From assembly GCA_009692535.1 (NCBI GenBank), contig SHYZ01000009.1:1-40483 (forward strand): a stretch of 40,483 nt of DNA, written 5' to 3'. The translations under genes and the position numbers were made by a program. Shown here piece after piece: positions 1 through 9,754 of this stretch. This DNA comes from Myxococcales bacterium (GTDB taxonomy: Bacteria > Myxococcota_A > Polyangia > Haliangiales > SHYZ01). The notes below the pieces were generated by a model, which saw nothing but the letters and a program-made list of their open reading frames with translations, did no database searches and had not been told where the DNA came from. Position 1 is the first letter of the stretch. Each line of letters begins with the position of its first letter.

Positions 1-1
1 G

Positions 2-205
2 CAGGTATTCCGCGGCGCGTGGCGCGTGCTCTTCACGTTCGTGATCCCGCTCGGCCTGATGACCACCTACCCGGCGATGGCGATCCTCGGCAAGCTCGAG
101 GCGCGCTCGGCCCTCTTCGCCGGCGCGGCCAGCCTCGCGTTCGCCGTCACCGCGCGCGCCGTCTTTCAGCGCGCGATCTCCCGCTACACCTCCGCGTCGA
201 GCTGA
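2..205 (+). CDS. ABC-2 family transporter permease, C-terminal fragment
   Basis: Only the last 67 codons lie in the window, read in the second frame and ending at a TGA at 203-205. The peptide begins QVFRGAWRVLFTFVIPLGLM, continues through TTYPAMAILG, contains a second hydrophobic stretch (ALFAGAASLAFAVTARAVF) and ends RAISRYTSASS. That pattern of a membrane segment, the TTYPA loop, a final membrane segment and a terminal YTSASS is typical of the ABC-2 permease family PF06182 (formerly DUF990). These proteins form the membrane part of an ABC exporter with a separate ATPase, normally encoded alongside; here the partner would lie to the left. Substrate cannot be judged. Confidence 0.75.
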   Translation, partial: QVFRGAWRVLFTFVIPLGLMTTYPAMAILGKLEARSALFAGAASLAFAVTARAVFQRAISRYTSASS

Positions 206-208
206 TCA

Positions 209-238
209 CCGAGGCTCGGCCCGCCGAGGCTCGGCCCA
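209..238. repeat. Two tandem 15-bp palindromic repeats after the permease gene
   Basis: The 14-mer CCGAGGCTCGGCCC occurs at 209-222 and again at 224-237, a period of 15. Each copy contains the near-perfect palindrome CCGAG-G-CTCGG. The pair starts four bases after the permease stop codon. It could act as a terminator hairpin or a protein-binding site; the sequence alone does not decide. No T-run follows. Confidence 0.5.
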
Positions 239-313
239 CGACCGCGGTTTCCACCGAGGGAAGAATCTCGCACAGGAGTTCGAGCTCGCCGTGCCCGCGC
301 GAACCCGTCGGCG

Positions 314-559
314 CTAGCGTCGCGGGATCGGAGTCCTGTCCGAGCGAGCTCGCCTGCAGAGCCAGCTGGTGCAGGCCACGCCTGCCACGGAGAACAACAG
401 CCCCACGCCGCCGAGGGCGAAGCGCAGCGTGAGTTCGTGGGCGTGTGTGGCCCACGCTGGCGTGGCGGAGAGCCATGCGGTGTGCAGCACGACGTAGGCG
501 CTCGCCACGGCGCCAAGTGCTGACAGGACGATGAGGCTGCTTCCTACGCCACGCCTCAT
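314..559 (-). CDS. small two-helix membrane protein, hypothetical
   Basis: An 81-residue protein with two hydrophobic segments, roughly residues 8-28 (SLIVLSALGAVASAYVVLHT) and 46-66 (FALGGVGLLFSVAGVACTSW), and a basic C-terminus (RRARSDRTPIPRR). Its composition fits a real inner-membrane protein better than the Arg/Pro-rich peptides read in other frames here. A GAGG motif lies about eight bases before the ATG. It is divergent from the His-rich lipoprotein gene at 695. No family is recognised and no function is proposed. Confidence 0.5.
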   Translation of the reverse strand: MRRGVGSSLIVLSALGAVASAYVVLHTAWLSATPAWATHAHELTLRFALGGVGLLFSVAGVACTSWLCRRARSDRTPIPRR

Positions 560-694
560 CGTTGTTGCCTCATCGTTGCCTTATCGTCGGCCACTCTGGC
601 AAGTCGGGCGCGGCCACGGGTGCGCCACGCTGTCGGTACCGAGTTGACCGCCGCCGCTGTTGAGTTGGGCCACGGCCCGTGATAGCTAGCCGCC

Positions 695-1210
695 ATGTCC
701 AAGACCAGCGTCGCCACGTTCCTCGCTGCCTCCATCCTCCTCATCGCCGCGTGCGGCGGGAAGCAGCACGCCGCGCCTGCGACTGCTGCGGCTGCGCCCG
801 AGGCTGCCGGGCACGGCGGGCACGGCGATCATCACCCCGAGCTGCCGCCGGCGCTGCACGCGTTCCACGAGCTGCTCGCGCCGCTCTGGCATGCGGCCGA
901 GGGCGACGAGCGCACGCAGAAGACCTGCGACGCGGTCGCGGACTTTCGCATCAAGGCGGCGGCGGTTGAGAACGGCACGGAGGTCGTCGCGGCAGTCGAG
1001 ATGCTCGCGGGTGCCTGCGGCGTTGCGGCGCGGCCTGAGTTCCAGGCCAAGTTCGGGGCGCTGCACGACGCCTTCCACGCGGCGATGGAGCGCGTGGGCA
1101 AGGGGCACGAGGACCACGGCGACAAGGGCGGCCACGGCGATCACAGCGATCACAGCGATCACGGCGATCACGGCGATCACGGCGGCAAGGGCGACCACGC
1201 CGGGCACTAG
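695..1210 (+). CDS. His/Asp-rich lipoprotein, putative metal binder
   Basis: A 171-residue lipoprotein. The signal peptide ends in the lipobox IAAC (Cys20). A spacer rich in Ala, Gly and His (about 21-50) leads into a helical core (about 50-135: PELPPALHAFHELLAPLWHA onward) with two further cysteines. The tail from about residue 130 is almost entirely Gly, His, Asp and Lys, with HGDH/SDHS units and a terminal HAGH. Part of the tail comes from five 9-bp direct repeats (1139-1183). Histidine/aspartate-rich tails of this kind usually bind Zn, Ni, Cu or Co, so a periplasmic metal buffer or sensor is a reasonable inference, but no characterised family is recognised. A prolyl oligopeptidase gene follows 42 bp downstream on the same strand. 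Confidence 0.8.
   Translation: MSKTSVATFLAASILLIAACGGKQHAAPATAAAAPEAAGHGGHGDHHPELPPALHAFHELLAPLWHAAEGDERTQKTCDAVADFRIKAAAVENGTEVVAAVEMLAGACGVAARPEFQAKFGALHDAFHAAMERVGKGHEDHGDKGGHGDHSDHSDHGDHGDHGGKGDHAGH
1139..1183 (+). repeat. five 9-bp tandem repeats coding for the His-rich tail
   Basis: The unit GATCACRGC (R = A or G) is repeated five times in frame, at 1139, 1148, 1157, 1166 and 1175. It encodes Asp-His-Ser twice, then Asp-His-Gly three times. Slippage here would change the number of His residues without shifting the frame. Confidence 0.85.
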
Positions 1211-1252
1211 TCCTGGCCACGTCCGGCGCGGTGGCGTGGTAGATCCGCGTTC

Positions 1253-3469
<2,217 letters not shown>

Positions 3470-3494
3470 CTTCGGCGCGCGTCGAGCGGTCGCG

Positions 3495-4661
3495 CTAGGC
3501 GCCGCGACGGGCCCAGAGGAAGCGGAGCAGCGACTCGGCTTTCGGCGCGAAGCTCGCGAGCTCGACGTACTCGGTCGTCGTGTGAAAGCCCATGCCACGC
3601 GGGCCGAGGCCATCGATGCACGGCACGCCGAGCGCGCCGATCGTGTTGGCGTCGCTGCCACCGCCGACGAGCGGCGACTCGGCGTGGCCGAGCCCGGCGG
3701 CGCGCTGGCAGGCGGCCACCTCGTCGAAGAGTGCGCCCGATGCGGCGGTGCGCTCGAGCGGCGCGCGGTTCACGCCTCCGGTGAGCGTGATGTTCGTTCC
3801 GGGCACCTCGGCGGCGGCCTCGGCGGCGGCGGCGGCGAGCACGGCGACGAGCGTGTCGCCGTCAGCGAGCGACTCGCAGCGAAGGTCGGCCATGCACTCG
3901 GCGCGCGCCGGCACGGTGTTCTTGCTGGTGCCGCCACGGATGGTGCCGACGTTCACCGTGATGCCGCGCGTGTAGTCGGTGAGCCGCTGTGCGCGATCGA
4001 TGAAGCGGGTGAGCGCCCAGATCGCGTTCGCGCCGTCCTTGTGGTTGTTGCCGGCGTGGGCCGCGCGCCCCTCGGCTACGGCGGTGATCGCCCCGGTGCC
4101 GCGACGGCGCGTGACGATGGCGTCGGCTACGCGCCCTGACTCGAAGACGAGGGCGCAGGTCGCGTCCTTGGCGAGCGCGCGGAGGTGTGGCGCGGAGTCG
4201 GGCGACCCGACCTCCTCGTCGCCGACGCTGACGACGATGATCGGCAAGTCGGCGAGCGCGCCAGCGGCATCGAGCGTGGCGAGCACGGCGCGGATGATCG
4301 CGAGGCCGCCCTTCATGTCGAGCACGCCGGGGCCGATCGCGCGGCCCGCCTCCTCGCGCCATCCCTCGAAGTGCCCGGGCGGGAAGACCGTGTCGTGGTG
4401 GCCGACAAGGAGGATCGGCCGGGCTCCGACGCGCGTGGCCGCAGCGGTCGCGAACACGAGGTGCTCGCCGAAGCGCTCACTCGGGACGACGCGCGTGGCG
4501 AGCGAGGGGAGGTCGAACGCCTGCCGGAGCAGCGCGCCGACGGCGTTCACGCCCGCGATGTTCTCGGTGAAGCTGTTCACCTCGACCCACGCGCGGGTCT
4601 GGGCGTGCATCTCGAGCGTGCGCGCAGCGAGCGCGGCGAGGAGCGTGTCGGGCGGACTCAC
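3495..4661 (-). CDS. M20 family metallopeptidase (glutamate carboxypeptidase-like)
   Basis: A 388-residue cytosolic dizinc hydrolase with no signal peptide. Expected zinc ligands and catalytic residues are present: His88-x-Asp90 in GHHDTVF, Asp115 in GVLDMKGG, Glu149 (general base) and Glu150 in GDEEVGS, and a late His in GFHTTTEY. The dimerisation-domain motif AAHAGNNHKDGANAI resembles carboxypeptidase G2/glutamate carboxypeptidases more than ArgE or DapE. It removes a C-terminal residue, often Glu, from a peptide or N-acyl amino acid. The gene converges on the prolyl oligopeptidase (25-bp gap) and is divergent from argC. Because argC and argB are next door, an N-acetylornithine deacetylase-like role is an alternative, but the motifs favour a peptidase. 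Confidence 0.9.
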   Translation of the reverse strand: MSPPDTLLAALAARTLEMHAQTRAWVEVNSFTENIAGVNAVGALLRQAFDLPSLATRVVPSERFGEHLVFATAAATRVGARPILLVGHHDTVFPPGHFEGWREEAGRAIGPGVLDMKGGLAIIRAVLATLDAAGALADLPIIVVSVGDEEVGSPDSAPHLRALAKDATCALVFESGRVADAIVTRRRGTGAITAVAEGRAAHAGNNHKDGANAIWALTRFIDRAQRLTDYTRGITVNVGTIRGGTSKNTVPARAECMADLRCESLADGDTLVAVLAAAAAEAAAEVPGTNITLTGGVNRAPLERTAASGALFDEVAACQRAAGLGHAESPLVGGGSDANTIGALGVPCIDGLGPRGMGFHTTTEYVELASFAPKAESLLRFLWARRGA

Positions 4662-4991
4662 GCGCCGAGTATAGCGAGCGAGCCGCGCGGGGTGCGGGGC
4701 GGCAGGTGGCTCACGGGCAGGACGATGGAAAAGACGCCGTGCCCGCTATGAGGTCCGTACACGCCAAGCTTGGGATGTCACTCACGCAGCGGGAACCCGG
4801 TAGGTCGGGACGGCGCGAGGAGCGCGCCCCTTGTACAGGTCGCGCTCGCGTTGGATCACGGTAGCGCCCCTATTTCGAAGCGTACCGAAGTGGTCAGACT
4901 CTCGCAGCGCGGCCTCGGTTTGTTCGCGTGGGCTTGCGCGTGGAATAGGTCCAGCACGTCGGTCGGCGCGGCAGGTGTAAGCTCCGCCGCC
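4662..4991. other. divergent intergenic region, M20 peptidase / argC
   Basis: 330 bp between two divergent start codons. It must carry the promoters of both genes, but no convincing -35/-10 pair, ARG box or riboswitch could be picked out by eye. The argC reading frame stays open back to about 4770, yet the ATG at 4992 is where similarity to ArgC begins, so the extra codons are treated as non-coding. Confidence 0.5.
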
Positions 4992-6047
4992 ATGGGCAAG
5001 TCGAAGCGGGCCGCGCTGATCGGCGGCAGCGGTTACGGCGGCGCGGAGATCATCCGGCGGCTGCTCCTGCATCCTGACGTCGAGTTGGTGCGGGTCGCGT
5101 CGGTCGACTTCGTCGGCGAGCCGCTCGGTGCGGCGCACCCGAGCCTCGAGGGGCAGACCGACCTCCGCTTCGAGAAGCTCGCGCCGAAGGACGCGGCGGC
5201 CGGCTGCGACGTCGCGCTGCTCGCGCTGCCGCACAAAGTCACCGCCGACAAGGTGCCGGAGCTGCTCGCGCTCGGCGTGAAGGTCGTCGACATGTCGGGC
5301 GACTTCCGACTGCGCGACGCTGCGGTGTACGAGCGTTACTACGGCAACGCGCACCCGCACCCCGAGCTTCTCGCCGGCGCGTTCGTCTACGGACTCCCCG
5401 AGCTCAACCGCGAGAAGATTCGCGCCGCGCAGAACGTCGCGTCGCCCGGCTGCTTCGCCACGTCGATCGAATTGGCGCTGCTGCCGCTCGCTCGCGCCGG
5501 GCTGCTCGGCGGCGTCGTGCATGTCACGGGTATCACCGGCTCGTCGGGCGCGGGCGCGATCCCGACGGTGACCACGCACCATCCGGTGCGCGCGGGGAAC
5601 CTTCGCACCTACAAGCCGCTCGAGCACCAGCACACGCCCGAGGTGGTGCAGACGCTCGCAGACGGCGGTGCGCCAGGCGTGGAGTTGCGCTTCGTGCCGG
5701 TCTCGGCGCCGCTCGCGCGCGGGATCTTCACGACCTGCTTTGTGGAGCTGCCCGCCGAGTGGGACGAGGCGCGTGTTGCCGCGCTCTACGACGCGTACTA
5801 CGCCGACGCGCCGTTCGTGCGCCGGCCGAAGCAGCGGCTGCCCGAGGTGGTCGCGGTGGCCGGGTCGAACCACGCCGAGGTCGGCGTAGCCGTCGGTGCC
5901 GAGGTCGGTGGGCGACGCACTGCGACGCTCTACGCCGCGATCGACAACCTCATCAAGGGCGGCGCAGGGCAGGCGATCCAGAACATGAACCTCGTCCTCG
6001 GCCTCGACGAGCGCGCCAGTCTCGAAGACGTCGGCTCATGGCCGTGA
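4992..6047 (+). CDS. argC: N-acetyl-gamma-glutamyl-phosphate reductase
   Basis: 351 residues. ArgC reduces N-acetylglutamyl phosphate to the semialdehyde with NADPH, the third step of arginine synthesis. The start is set at 4992 because the family pattern begins there: MGKSKRAALIGGSGYGGAEI, with the nucleotide-binding GGSGYGG loop at about residues 11-17. The catalytic cysteine is Cys154 in the conserved SPGCFATS. The later motifs GITGSSGAGA and HHPVRAGNLRTYKPLEHQH match the family, as does VDMSGDFRLRD. Its last 10 bases overlap argB, so the two are translationally coupled. The argC stop codon falls inside the first copy of the minisatellite that begins argB. Confidence 0.96.
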   Translation: MGKSKRAALIGGSGYGGAEIIRRLLLHPDVELVRVASVDFVGEPLGAAHPSLEGQTDLRFEKLAPKDAAAGCDVALLALPHKVTADKVPELLALGVKVVDMSGDFRLRDAAVYERYYGNAHPHPELLAGAFVYGLPELNREKIRAAQNVASPGCFATSIELALLPLARAGLLGGVVHVTGITGSSGAGAIPTVTTHHPVRAGNLRTYKPLEHQHTPEVVQTLADGGAPGVELRFVPVSAPLARGIFTTCFVELPAEWDEARVAALYDAYYADAPFVRRPKQRLPEVVAVAGSNHAEVGVAVGAEVGGRRTATLYAAIDNLIKGGAGQAIQNMNLVLGLDERASLEDVGSWP

Positions 6048-6928
6048 GCGGCGAGCGCGGCGGCGTGAGCGGCGAGCGCGGCGGCGTGAGCGGCGAGCGC
6101 GGCGGCGTGAGCGGCGAGCGCGTCGTCGTCAAGATCGGCGGCGAGGTGCTCGCTGGTCCCGAGGCGGCGCTGCTCGCTGCCGACGTGCGTACGCTGGTCG
6201 ACGGCGGCGCGCGCGTCGTGATCGTCCACGGCGGCGGCCCGCAGGCGACCGCGCTCGAGCGCCGACTTGGTCTCGAGACGCGGCAGGTCGCCGGCCGGCG
6301 CATCACCGATGCGGCCACGCTCGACGTGATGAAGATGGTCCTCGCCGGCAAGCTGAACGTCGACCTCTGCGCGCTGCTCTGCGCCGCAGGCGTGAAGCCG
6401 GTCGGCCTCCACGGCGCGAGTTCGTGTGTCGTTCGCGCCGAGCGTCGTCCGCCGCGCGTCGTGACCGGCGGCGGCCCCGACCCGATCGACTTCGGCCTCG
6501 TCGGTGACGTCGTCGGCTTCGACCTCGCGCTCCTTGGCGCGCTCGCCGACGCCGGCTACGTGCCGGTGCTCGCGAGCCTCGGCGCCGACGCGCAGGGCGG
6601 CGTCTACAACATCAACGCCGACATCGTCGCGAACCAGCTCGCAGCCGCGCTCGGCGCCGACCGGCTGTTGCTCGTCACCTCTGCGCCCGGCGTGCTCGCC
6701 GACGTGAAGGACCCCGCGTCGCGCCTGCCGCGCCTCACCGTGAGCGACGCGCGCCGTGCGATCGCCGACGGTGTCGTCACCGGCGGCATGATCCCCAAGC
6801 TCGAAGAGGCGATCGCCGTGCTCGGCGCTGGCGTCGGTGCGATCCACATTCTCGGACGACTCGCAGCGGGCGACCTCGTGCGTGAGGCACGCGCGCCCGG
6901 CTCCGTCGGCACCGCGCTGCTGCCGTAG
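6038..6928 (+). CDS. argB: acetylglutamate kinase with repeat-expanded N-terminus
   Basis: 296 residues from the ATG at 6038. ArgB phosphorylates N-acetylglutamate, the step before ArgC. Amino-acid-kinase motifs are present: Lys32 in VVKIGGEVL, the HGGGPQ loop (64-69), the stretch VKPVGLHGASS, GLVGDV, the substrate-site motif YNINADIVANQLA, and GGMIPKLEEA near the C-terminus. Normal ArgB proteins begin only a few residues before the Lys motif. Here about 28 residues come from four in-frame copies of a 21-bp unit encoding VSGERGG. Every copy begins with GTG, so initiation could occur at 6038, 6044, 6065, 6086 or 6107; the last would give a protein of standard length. No strong ribosome-binding site selects among them. 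Confidence 0.93.
   Translation: MAVSGERGGVSGERGGVSGERGGVSGERVVVKIGGEVLAGPEAALLAADVRTLVDGGARVVIVHGGGPQATALERRLGLETRQVAGRRITDAATLDVMKMVLAGKLNVDLCALLCAAGVKPVGLHGASSCVVRAERRPPRVVTGGGPDPIDFGLVGDVVGFDLALLGALADAGYVPVLASLGADAQGGVYNINADIVANQLAAALGADRLLLVTSAPGVLADVKDPASRLPRLTVSDARRAIADGVVTGGMIPKLEEAIAVLGAGVGAIHILGRLAAGDLVREARAPGSVGTALLP
6044..6127 (+). repeat. 21-bp tandem repeat x4 at the argC/argB junction
   Basis: Four consecutive 21-bp units at 6044, 6065, 6086 and 6107. The first three are identical (each encoding VSGERGG) and the fourth differs near its end (VSGERVV). Each unit opens with GTG. The period is a multiple of three, so copy-number changes keep argB in frame. The TGA at 6045-6047 in the first unit is the argC stop codon. 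Confidence 0.9.
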
Positions 6929-6948
6929 CGCCGGAATCGCGCTGCTGC

Positions 6949-7752
6949 CTACGACGTCGGTGCGAGCAGCTCGAGGAATCGGGCGCCGCCGGCGAGGGCT
7001 GTGCCGCCGTCAATGACCAGCGTGGTGCCAGTGATCCAGCTTGCGGCGGGGGAGCAGAGGAAGAGCGCGGCGTCGGCGATCTCGTCGATCGTGCCGAAGC
7101 GTCCGAGCGGGACGGCGCGGCGCATGGTGGCGGCCATGTCGCCGGGCGCGAGGCGGCGCATGCCCTCGGTGTCGTCGATGGGACCGGGCGCGAGGGCGTT
7201 GACGCGCACGCCCGAGCCGGCCCATTCGAGCGCGAGGTCGCGCGTGAGCTTTTCAATGCCGGCTTTGGCGGCGCCGGCGTGGCACTGCAGCGGCGTCGGG
7301 ACGAACGCCTGCGTCGCGGTGATGTGGAGGATGGCGCCCTTGCGTGTAGCGAGCGCGGCGTAGGCGGCGCGGCAGGCGTTGAAGGTGCCGCACAGGTCGA
7401 TGTCGACGACGGTGCGGAAGCCGTTGGCGGAGAGCGTGGCGGCGGGGGCGAGGAAGTTTCCAGCGGCAGAGCAGACGAGTAGGTCGAGGGCGCCGAAGGT
7501 TGTCACGGTGCGGCGTACGGCTTCGTCGACGGCGGCGTAGTCGCGCACGTCGGCAGCGACACAGAGCGCTTCACCACCGGCGGCGCGGATCGTGGCTGCG
7601 GTCGCCTCGAGCTTTTCGGAGGTGCGCCCGAGGAGTGCGACGCGTGCGCCCTGTGCGGCGAAGCGGCGGGCGATGCCGGCGCCGAGGCCTGAGCCGCCGC
7701 CGGTGATGAGGGCGACCTTGCCGGTGAGGATGCCATCCTTGAACTGGGACAT
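6949..7752 (-). CDS. SDR oxidoreductase, peroxisomal 2,4-dienoyl-CoA reductase (DECR2)-like
   Basis: 267 residues. The start is the ATG at 7752, preceded by a strong AAAGGAG (7758-7764); longer versions would run into the upstream gene. The Rossmann motif TGGGSGLG (about 16-23) indicates NADP(H) binding. The segments [27 protein letters not shown] and [21 protein letters not shown], then [10 protein letters not shown], closely follow 2,4-dienoyl-CoA reductases of the DECR2 type, which reduce dienoyl-CoA intermediates in the breakdown of polyunsaturated fatty acids. As in that group, the usual SDR YxxxK tyrosine is absent (HAGAAK) while Lys is kept. The gene follows the CAF16-like ABC ATPase by 14 bp. 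A FadL-type porin elsewhere in the window fits fatty-acid use. Confidence 0.88.
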   Translation of the reverse strand: MSQFKDGILTGKVALITGGGSGLGAGIARRFAAQGARVALLGRTSEKLEATAATIRAAGGEALCVAADVRDYAAVDEAVRRTVTTFGALDLLVCSAAGNFLAPAATLSANGFRTVVDIDLCGTFNACRAAYAALATRKGAILHITATQAFVPTPLQCHAGAAKAGIEKLTRDLALEWAGSGVRVNALAPGPIDDTEGMRRLAPGDMAATMRRAVPLGRFGTIDEIADAALFLCSPAASWITGTTLVIDGGTALAGGARFLELLAPTS

Positions 7753-7757
7753 TTCGA

Positions 7758-7764
7758 CTCCTTT
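7758..7764 (-). promoter_or_regulatory. ribosome-binding site of the DECR2-like gene
   Basis: On the minus strand this reads AAAGGAG, five bases before the ATG at 7752. It fixes the start and rules out the longer in-frame alternative at 7788. Confidence 0.8.
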
Positions 7765-7766
7765 CG

Positions 7767-8495
7767 CTAGCGCGCTGCGCGTAGCCATTGGTCGACGAGC
7801 TGCATCAGCGGCGCCGTCGCGCCGGCCTTTCGCAAGGCGGTGAGCTCGGCGACCTCGGCAAGCGGCGCGGCGAGCCGGAGCCGCCCGCGGTCAATCCACG
7901 CGAGGTGCGTGGCCCACGACTCGAGGCCGTCGAGAATGTGCGTGGCGTAGAGGATGGTCGCTTCGCGCGACTCGGTCTCGCGGCGGAGGAAGTCGAGCAG
8001 ATCGAGCCGCGCCACGACGTCGAGGTCGGTGGTGATTTCGTCGAGGAGCATCAGGCGCGCGGGGCGGAGCAGGCCGAGGAGGAGCTGCACGCGCCGCCGT
8101 TGTCCGTCGGAGACGCGGTGCATGCGCCAGCCGGGGTCGACGCCGAGGAGCGCGACCAGTGCGTCTCGGCGTGCAGGATCGCTGGCGTGCTGCCGCGCGA
8201 GGATCTCGCCGACGCCGAGGTCGACGTCGAACGGGAACGCGCCGCCGAGCAGCGCGACCTCGCCGGCGAGCGCGGTGTCGTGGAATGCGGGGCGACCGAG
8301 GATGCGCACGCGCTCCTCGGGGATAAGGTGTCGGCCGCCGAGCACACTCAGGAGCGTGCTCTTCCCCGCGCCGTTCGCGCCGACGAGGAGCAGGCGGCTT
8401 CCTGTCGCCACGTCGAGGTGGAGGTCTGCGAGTACGTCGCGCTCGCCGCCGCAGTAGCGGAAGTCGAGCCCGCGGAGCGAGATGGCCGGGGTCAC
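7767..8495 (-). CDS. soluble ABC ATPase of the CAF16/ABCI type
   Basis: 242 residues, a single nucleotide-binding domain with no membrane segment. Walker A is GANGAGKS (39-46), the signature is the unusual SDGQRRR (129-135) instead of LSGGQ, and Walker B is LMLLDE (148-153). The His switch lies in [12 protein letters not shown], followed by a C-terminal [12 protein letters not shown]. The sequence pattern, including [32 protein letters not shown] and [21 protein letters not shown], is that of eukaryotic CAF16 and plant ABCI19-21, rather than of bacterial importers or exporters. No permease is adjacent. The downstream gene is the DECR2-like reductase. Substrate or partner is unknown; CAF16 in yeast has been linked to the CCR4-NOT complex, which cannot apply directly here. 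Confidence 0.85.
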   Translation of the reverse strand: MTPAISLRGLDFRYCGGERDVLADLHLDVATGSRLLLVGANGAGKSTLLSVLGGRHLIPEERVRILGRPAFHDTALAGEVALLGGAFPFDVDLGVGEILARQHASDPARRDALVALLGVDPGWRMHRVSDGQRRRVQLLLGLLRPARLMLLDEITTDLDVVARLDLLDFLRRETESREATILYATHILDGLESWATHLAWIDRGRLRLAAPLAEVAELTALRKAGATAPLMQLVDQWLRAAR

Positions 8496-8551
8496 GGGGG
8501 ACTGGGAAGGGAGCGAGCCGGGCGCGTCGTGCGGCTCGAGGGTCGTCCGCG

Positions 8552-9697
8552 CTACTCGATCACGACCGGCGCGCAGGTCGATACGCCGGCGCCGACGATG
8601 AAGTAGGGCAGGTCGGAGAGGATTCGGTTCGCCGTGCCGGTCATCGGATCGAGCAGGACCACCTGCGAGTTCTGCGTCCCGAGGAAGTCATCGCCGTCGG
8701 TGACGAAGATGTAGAAGCGGCCGCCCCAGTGCGCGAAGGCCCACGCCATCACCTGCCCGTCGAGGGGGGGGAGTGTGTAGCGCTGCTGGATCTGCGCGGT
8801 GGTCTTGTCGAGCCGCGCGACGAAGGTGTCGAACATGCCGGGGTAGTAGGCGTAGAGCTCGGCGTTGCCGGTGCCCGAGAGCTCGGGGCTGTTCTCCGCC
8901 TGCGCCAGCCCGCCGAGGGTTTGCACGGTCTGCGTCTGCGGATCGATCGAGCCGAGGTTGCCCGAGCCGGGGGCGGCCGCGGCACCGCCTGAAATGTACA
9001 GGTGCTCGGCGGCGCTGCCGGGCGAGTCGGAGACGAAGCCCATGCCGAAGAGCTGGAAGCCGTTCGAGCCCTTCACCCAGGGCGAGGCCTGGCACGACGC
9101 GTCGGCGGTGCTCACCCAGAAGATCTCGCCGCTCGTGTAGACCACCCACGCGCGCCCCGAGCGGTCGACCGACATCGAGAACGGCGTTGCGGGACCGAAC
9201 CCCAGCCAGTCAGGCCACGACGGGCCGGCGGGGCAGTTGAGCTGGCCGATGAGGGTGAACGTGTTGGCGTTGTTGCGCGGATCGAAGCTCAGCAGGCGAT
9301 AGGAATCGTCGACGACGTAGATGAGCTTCGCCTCCTCAGCGCACTCGTCGTTCTGACAGAAGCCGTCCTGACAGGTCTCGAACGGGCAGGTGCCGACGTA
9401 GTTGCCGATCGTCCCGTCGTCGCTGCAGGTGTAGGTGTCGTCGCCTTGGCAGATCTGCGGGCGCTGCGGATCACACTCGCTGCAGCCGAAGCTCGGCGCA
9501 CAGTGCAGCGGCGCGGCGCAGCGCTGCTGCTCGACGAACTGCTCGCCCACGCAGGTCTGGTACGACTCGCCGACACAGCGCGCGGTCTCGCCGGCGCAGC
9601 GTTCGCCAGCGTCGGGATCGCCGCGGAAGTCAGCGGGACCGCAGGCGGCGAGAGGAACGGCGGCGAGGACGACAAGCGAGAGCAACAGGCGCGTCAT
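8552..9697 (-). CDS. cysteine-rich lipoprotein with 13-Cys module and propeller-like domain
   Basis: 381 residues from the ATG at 9697, chosen because GGAGG lies just upstream (9702-9706). The lipobox is LAAC (Cys19). Residues of about 30-120 hold 13 cysteines spaced like those in the IgGFc-type lipoproteins encoded at 10.7-19.1 kb (RCVGE...TCVGE...QQRC...GCSEC...QICQG...TCSDD), so the same small disulfide-rich module seems to be reused. The remaining ~260 residues are beta-rich with repeating propeller-like phrases (IYVVDDSYRLLSFDP, GEIFWVSTADA, GNLGSIDPQTQTVQTLGGL, QVVLLDPMTGTANRILSDL) and are unlike the IgGFc domain. Function unknown; an exported, surface or periplasmic binding protein is inferred. 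It may be co-transcribed with the ABC ATPase 56 bp downstream. Confidence 0.82.
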   Translation of the reverse strand: MTRLLLSLVVLAAVPLAACGPADFRGDPDAGERCAGETARCVGESYQTCVGEQFVEQQRCAAPLHCAPSFGCSECDPQRPQICQGDDTYTCSDDGTIGNYVGTCPFETCQDGFCQNDECAEEAKLIYVVDDSYRLLSFDPRNNANTFTLIGQLNCPAGPSWPDWLGFGPATPFSMSVDRSGRAWVVYTSGEIFWVSTADASCQASPWVKGSNGFQLFGMGFVSDSPGSAAEHLYISGGAAAAPGSGNLGSIDPQTQTVQTLGGLAQAENSPELSGTGNAELYAYYPGMFDTFVARLDKTTAQIQQRYTLPPLDGQVMAWAFAHWGGRFYIFVTDGDDFLGTQNSQVVLLDPMTGTANRILSDLPYFIVGAGVSTCAPVVIE

Positions 9698-9754
9698 AGG
9701 ACCTCCGTGGCGCACAAAGTAGCACGCCGCCCGTGCGTGCTACCTTCGCCAGTG

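Noticed and set aside
4770-4991. N-terminal extension of ArgC to 4770
   Set aside because: The extra 74 residues have no similarity to ArgC, and the family pattern starts exactly at the ATG at 4992.
7753-7788. Longer start for the DECR2-like gene at 7788
   Set aside because: It would overlap the upstream ABC ATPase gene, while AAAGGAG sits just before the ATG at 7752.
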